A stretch of DNA of 6,850 nucleotides from Thermoanaerobaculia bacterium (GTDB taxonomy: Bacteria; Acidobacteriota; Thermoanaerobaculia; Multivoradales; UBA5704): assembly GCA_030150965.1 (NCBI GenBank), contig JASLEW010000560.1:1-6850 (forward strand), written 5' to 3'. This document shows positions 4,768 to 6,850 of this stretch, one piece after another (position 1 is the first letter of the stretch; each line of letters starts with the position of its first letter). Below the pieces are notes generated by a model that saw nothing but the letters and a program-made list of their open reading frames with translations, was not told the DNA's origin and did no database searches. The position numbers and the translations under genes are program-made.

Positions 4768-5598
4768 TCAGAAGCGCCGCACCGGATCGAAGCGTTCCAC
4801 CTGGTCGAGCCGGCCGTCGCGGAAGCGGTAGACCCGGCCGGCGTCGAAATACCACCAGGAGACCTCGCCCTGCTGGTCGCTGCCGGCATAGGCGACGCGC
4901 TTGACGTCGTCCGGCGTGCCCATCTCGTCGTAGATGCGGCGCTCGTCGGCGCTCTGCACCGAGGCGACGAAATCCTGCACGTGGTCCACCAGCGCCCGGT
5001 TGTGGACCAGGATCGGCACCACCACCGCGTCGCCGGACTCCATGCGCTCGGTGACGTCCTGGCGCTCCAGGATCTCCATCTTCTCCTGCCGCGCGTGGCG
5101 CACGTCGATGCCGGCGAGCAGCGCGAAGCGGTTGAAGTAGCTGTCCCACGGCCACTGGAAGTTGTACTCGCCGCGCGCGTTGGTCACCGTGCTGATGCGG
5201 CGGACGTCCTTTTCGGTGCGGTGCATCTCGCGCAGGCTGAAGGTGCGCCGCACCGCCTCGAACACCACCCGCACCCCCGGCAGCGGCCGCCCTCCGGCGT
5301 CGCTCACCACCCCCGAGATCGGCACCCGCTCTCCCTCGTCCCAGATCGACGCGGCGGCCACCGGCGCGGCGGCGAGCGCCGCGGCCACGAGCAGCGCGAT
5401 GATCGAAGGCAGCAGAGGCAGCGAAGGCAGCGGAGGCAGCGGAGGCCGCGCCGGCAGCGCCTGCCGTGCCGGCAAGGCCGGCGAGGCCGGCGATGCCGGC
5501 CCCGCGAGCCGGGCGAGCCGCCGCGGTGCCGGCCGGCGCTCGTTTCCGGCCTGGCCGGCGGCTTCCGCGCTCCGCGGGCTGGGGCTCGCGTGGGTCAT
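4768..5598 (-). CDS. Secreted protein with carboxypeptidase-regulatory-like domain and BamE/OmlA-like C-terminal segment
   Basis: The 276-aa product has an unusual 63-residue N-terminus rich in Pro, Ala, Leu and Arg, partly made of 9-bp DNA repeats. A hydrophobic segment follows (64-83, PSIIALLVAAALAAAPVAAA) that would serve as a late signal peptide or anchor. Residues about 92-165 look like a CarboxypepD_reg-type beta sandwich: ISGVVSDAGGRPLPGVRVVFEA, then TVTNARGEYNFQWPWDSYF. Residues 223-276 (YDEMGTPDDVKRV, EVSWWYFDAGRVYRF, DGRLDQVERF) resemble the BamE/SmpA/OmlA fold, in which G-x-P-x-x-V is followed by a WWY strand and a DGRL turn. A role in the periplasm or outer membrane is inferred; no enzymatic residues are visible. 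ATG 5598 is the only in-frame start before the hydrophobic segment, but it has no Shine-Dalgarno, so the true start is less certain than the rest. The neighbours suggest an envelope-related operon. Confidence 0.72.
   Translation of the reverse strand: MTHASPSPRSAEAAGQAGNERRPAPRRLARLAGPASPASPALPARQALPARPPLPPLPSLPLLPSIIALLVAAALAAAPVAAASIWDEGERVPISGVVSDAGGRPLPGVRVVFEAVRRTFSLREMHRTEKDVRRISTVTNARGEYNFQWPWDSYFNRFALLAGIDVRHARQEKMEILERQDVTERMESGDAVVVPILVHNRALVDHVQDFVASVQSADERRIYDEMGTPDDVKRVAYAGSDQQGEVSWWYFDAGRVYRFRDGRLDQVERFDPVRRF
5405..5449. repeat. Five 9-bp tandem units in the N-terminal coding region
   Basis: Units GAAGGCAGC, AGAGGCAGC, GAAGGCAGC, GGAGGCAGC and GGAGGCCGC run without interruption on the plus strand. 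On the coding (minus) strand they read as a Leu-Pro-rich stretch (about residues 51-65, PPLPPLPSLPLLP) just before the hydrophobic segment of the secreted protein. Confidence 0.7.
5468..5503. repeat. Four 9-bp GCCGGC-based tandem units
   Basis: GCCGGCAAG, GCCGGCGAG, GCCGGCGAT and GCCGGCCCC follow each other exactly. On the coding strand they give the Ala-Gly-Pro-Ala-Ser part of the secreted protein's N-terminus (about residues 32-44). The array has the same 9-bp period as the one at 5405-5449 but a different core. Confidence 0.65.
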
Positions 5599-5657
5599 CG
5601 GGCGGTCGGGGTGGCGGTCACGGGTGGGCTCTGGCGGGGATGCGGGCCGCGGCTGCG

Positions 5658-6155
5658 TCAGAGCGAGCGGTAGTTGGTGAAGTTGAGGGGCACGTCGAGG
5701 TCGAGCGCCTTGAGCGCCGCGATCACCGCCTGCAGGTCGTCGCGGTTCTTTCCCGCCACGCGCACCGTGTCGCCCTGGATCGACGCCTGGACCTTGAGCT
5801 TGCGGGTCTTGATCTCGGCCACCAGGCGCTTCGCCGTCTCCTGCGGTATGCCCTGCTGCAGGGTGATGCGCTGCCGCACCCGCCCGCCGGACGCCGGCTC
5901 GACCTTGCCGTAGCGCAGCGACTTGAGGTTCACCCCGCGGCGCACCATCTTGGTCTTGACCACCTCCATCGCCTGGTTGAGCGAAAACTCGTCGGCGGCG
6001 CCCAGCACCACCTCCTCGCCCTCCAGCCGCAGCTCGGCGGCGGCCTTCTTCAGGTCGTAGCGCGTGCCGATCTCCTTGTCGGCCTGCGCCACCGCGTTGC
6101 GCACCTCCTGCAGATTGACCGTGGATTCGATATCAAAGGAGTTTTCGGCGGCCAT
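5658..6155 (-). CDS. yajQ: YajQ family cyclic di-GMP-binding protein
   Basis: This 165-aa protein is close to the usual YajQ length (about 160). It carries the family signature throughout: SFDIES-V-LQEVRNAV-QADKEI (6-29) followed by TRYDLK; then EFSLNQAMEVVKTKMVRRG (56-74), LQQGIPQETAKRLV (99-112), and the nearly invariant KLKVQASIQGDTVRVAGK (119-136) followed by NRDDLQAVI. YajQ-type proteins have two RRM-like folds and sit in the cytoplasm; several homologues bind cyclic di-GMP and act as regulators, though the role in this organism is unknown. The C-terminus NFTNYRSL matches the F-x-N-(F/Y)-R ending of the family. ATG 6155 is 4 codons before the conserved SFDIE and has only a weak GGG-type ribosome binding site, while a TATAAT lies 16 nt upstream, so its own transcript would have a leader of about 10 nt. 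The next gene starts 59 bp downstream on the same strand. Confidence 0.96.
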   Translation of the reverse strand: MAAENSFDIESTVNLQEVRNAVAQADKEIGTRYDLKKAAAELRLEGEEVVLGAADEFSLNQAMEVVKTKMVRRGVNLKSLRYGKVEPASGGRVRQRITLQQGIPQETAKRLVAEIKTRKLKVQASIQGDTVRVAGKNRDDLQAVIAALKALDLDVPLNFTNYRSL

Positions 6156-6171
6156 TGTCTACCCGGGGCCC

Positions 6172-6177
6172 ATTATA
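6172..6177 (-). promoter_or_regulatory. -10 box of a candidate yajQ promoter
   Basis: A perfect TATAAT on the minus strand (6177-6172) stands out in GC-rich sequence. Transcription would start near 6165, about 10 nt before ATG 6155. The hexamer at the right distance for a -35 box is poor (GTGGCG at 6200-6195), so the promoter may need an activator. It would let yajQ and the genes after it be expressed apart from the upstream LolA-like gene. Confidence 0.5.
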
Positions 6178-6246
6178 CGGAAAGGCGCACCGGCCGCCAC
6201 CCGCGAGGGTCCCGGGCCGTCGGCTTGGCCTGCCTCCCTCTCCGGC

Positions 6247-6259
6247 GCGGGGAGCCCGC
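6247..6259. repeat. Small GC hairpin just downstream of the LolA-like gene
   Basis: GCGGG-GAG-CCCGC is a perfect 5-bp stem with a 3-nt loop, 9 bp after the stop codon at 6269. No run of T follows on the minus strand, so it is at best a weak or Rho-assisted terminator and may be chance. The rest of the 113-bp gap to yajQ shows only the TATAAT element. Confidence 0.25.
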
Positions 6260-6268
6260 TTCTCGCCT

Positions 6269-6850
6269 TCAGGGCTGCTCCTGCCACTGGATGCCGGCGG
6301 GTGGGGCGAACTGGCCGGAGCGGTCGAGGCGCTGGTAGCTGCTGATGAGGAAGCGGGTGAGGTTGCCCTGGCGGTCGTGGTACGAGATGCCGATCACCCG
6401 CAGCGTGCCCGGGTCGATGGCCAGGGTGGCGTCGGCGAGCGCTCCCTGGCGGCTGCGCGGCGAGAGCGCGATCTCCACCTGGCCGTTGGCGGCCGAGCGG
6501 GTGGTGGCGTTGTAGCGCGCCCTGAGGTCGTCGGCGCCGAGCAGCAGCAGGTCGAGGCCCGGCTCGTTCTTGCGGTCCACGCGGTAGCGGCGGCCGGTGT
6601 GGTCCTCCGGGTTCCAGGCGTGGACCAGGTCGCCGCAGAGCAGGAAGCCCTTGGGATACGGCTCGCGGTAGTCCCAACGCAGGCAGTCCGGCAGGTGGAG
6701 CGACAGGCTGCCGTTCTCGGTCTCGCCGGCGGTGAACCCGGCCGGGATGTAGGTCTGGGTGAACGCCGCGCCGGTCGGCCCGGCCTCGGCCAGGCTCCGC
6801 CGCACCCGCGCCAGCCACGCCCAGGGGTCGGCGGCCGAGGGGGAGGGGGT
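6269..6850 (-). CDS. LolA-like outer membrane lipoprotein carrier / sorting protein, 5' end outside the window
   Basis: The minus frame is open from the window edge to TGA 6271-6269, giving 193 residues without the N-terminus. The visible part follows the LolA pattern: DPWAWLARVRRSL, AAFTQTYIPAGF (28-39), GETENGSLSLHLPDCLRWDY (42-61), then EPYPKGFLLCGDLVHAWNPED (63-83), LDLLLLGADDLRARY, IDPGTLRVIGISYHDRQGN and TRFLISSY. LolA proteins carry lipoproteins across the periplasm to the outer membrane; related sorting proteins such as LolA-like partners of glycolipid exporters share the fold, so the exact cargo is open. A signal peptide is expected upstream of residue 1 but cannot be seen. An internal GTG at 6805 could be taken for the start, but the reading frame upstream continues with family-like sequence (AADPWAWLAR), so I treat the gene as truncated by the window. 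It is on the same strand as yajQ, 113 bp apart. Confidence 0.86.
   Translation of the reverse strand, partial: TPSPSAADPWAWLARVRRSLAEAGPTGAAFTQTYIPAGFTAGETENGSLSLHLPDCLRWDYREPYPKGFLLCGDLVHAWNPEDHTGRRYRVDRKNEPGLDLLLLGADDLRARYNATTRSAANGQVEIALSPRSRQGALADATLAIDPGTLRVIGISYHDRQGNLTRFLISSYQRLDRSGQFAPPAGIQWQEQP

Noticed and set aside
3933..4904. Plus-strand frame of 323 codons opposite the prenyl synthase
   Set aside because: The opposite strand carries every conserved motif of a polyprenyl synthase; this frame is its shadow.
5466..6338. Plus-strand frame of 290 codons opposite yajQ
   Set aside because: Antisense to a well-conserved yajQ, with no independent support.

Overview
This is a very GC-rich bacterial segment, above roughly 70% G+C by eye and with strongly G/C-ending codons. 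Two genes imply a Gram-negative cell with an outer membrane: a LolA-like lipoprotein carrier and a secreted protein with a BamE-like tail. A BlaI/M56 regulatory pair, YajQ and long-chain polyprenyl synthase would fit a high-GC lineage such as Acidobacteriota, but that placement is inference and weak. No rRNA, tRNA, CRISPR array, insertion sequence or phage gene was seen.

Left part (1-999, minus strand): a BlaI/MecI-type repressor (493-882) is followed after a single base by the start of a BlaR1-like M56 membrane metallopeptidase that leaves the window at position 1. Upstream of the repressor is a well-formed promoter (-35 at 994-999, -10 at 971-976). It is bracketed by two 16-bp BlaI-type operators (955-970 and 982-997), a layout typical of autoregulation.

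Middle part (1000-3782, plus strand): after about 250 bp of non-coding sequence with two GC hairpins, a probable leaderless transcript starts just before 1249. It carries two genes that overlap by a GTGA junction. The first encodes a membrane-anchored protein of unknown function with a glycine-rich linker built from four 27-bp tandem units. The second encodes a membrane-anchored protein resembling the accessory beta-sandwich domains of alpha-L-rhamnosidases, with no catalytic barrel. The two products probably work together at the cell envelope; their substrate is unknown.

Right part (6850-3705, minus strand): in transcription order there is the C-terminal part of a LolA-like protein, yajQ (with its own TATAAT just upstream), a secreted carboxypeptidase-regulatory-like/BamE-like protein, and a long-chain polyprenyl diphosphate synthase, probably for quinone or lipid-carrier side chains. 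The synthase gene converges on the rhamnosidase-domain gene, and their 3' coding ends overlap by 78 bp.

Most interesting: the paired membrane-anchored genes with a sugar-binding-like but catalysis-free domain, the in-frame 27-bp repeat array, the twin-operator BlaI promoter, and the long convergent coding overlap. I see no complete new defence or mobile system here.
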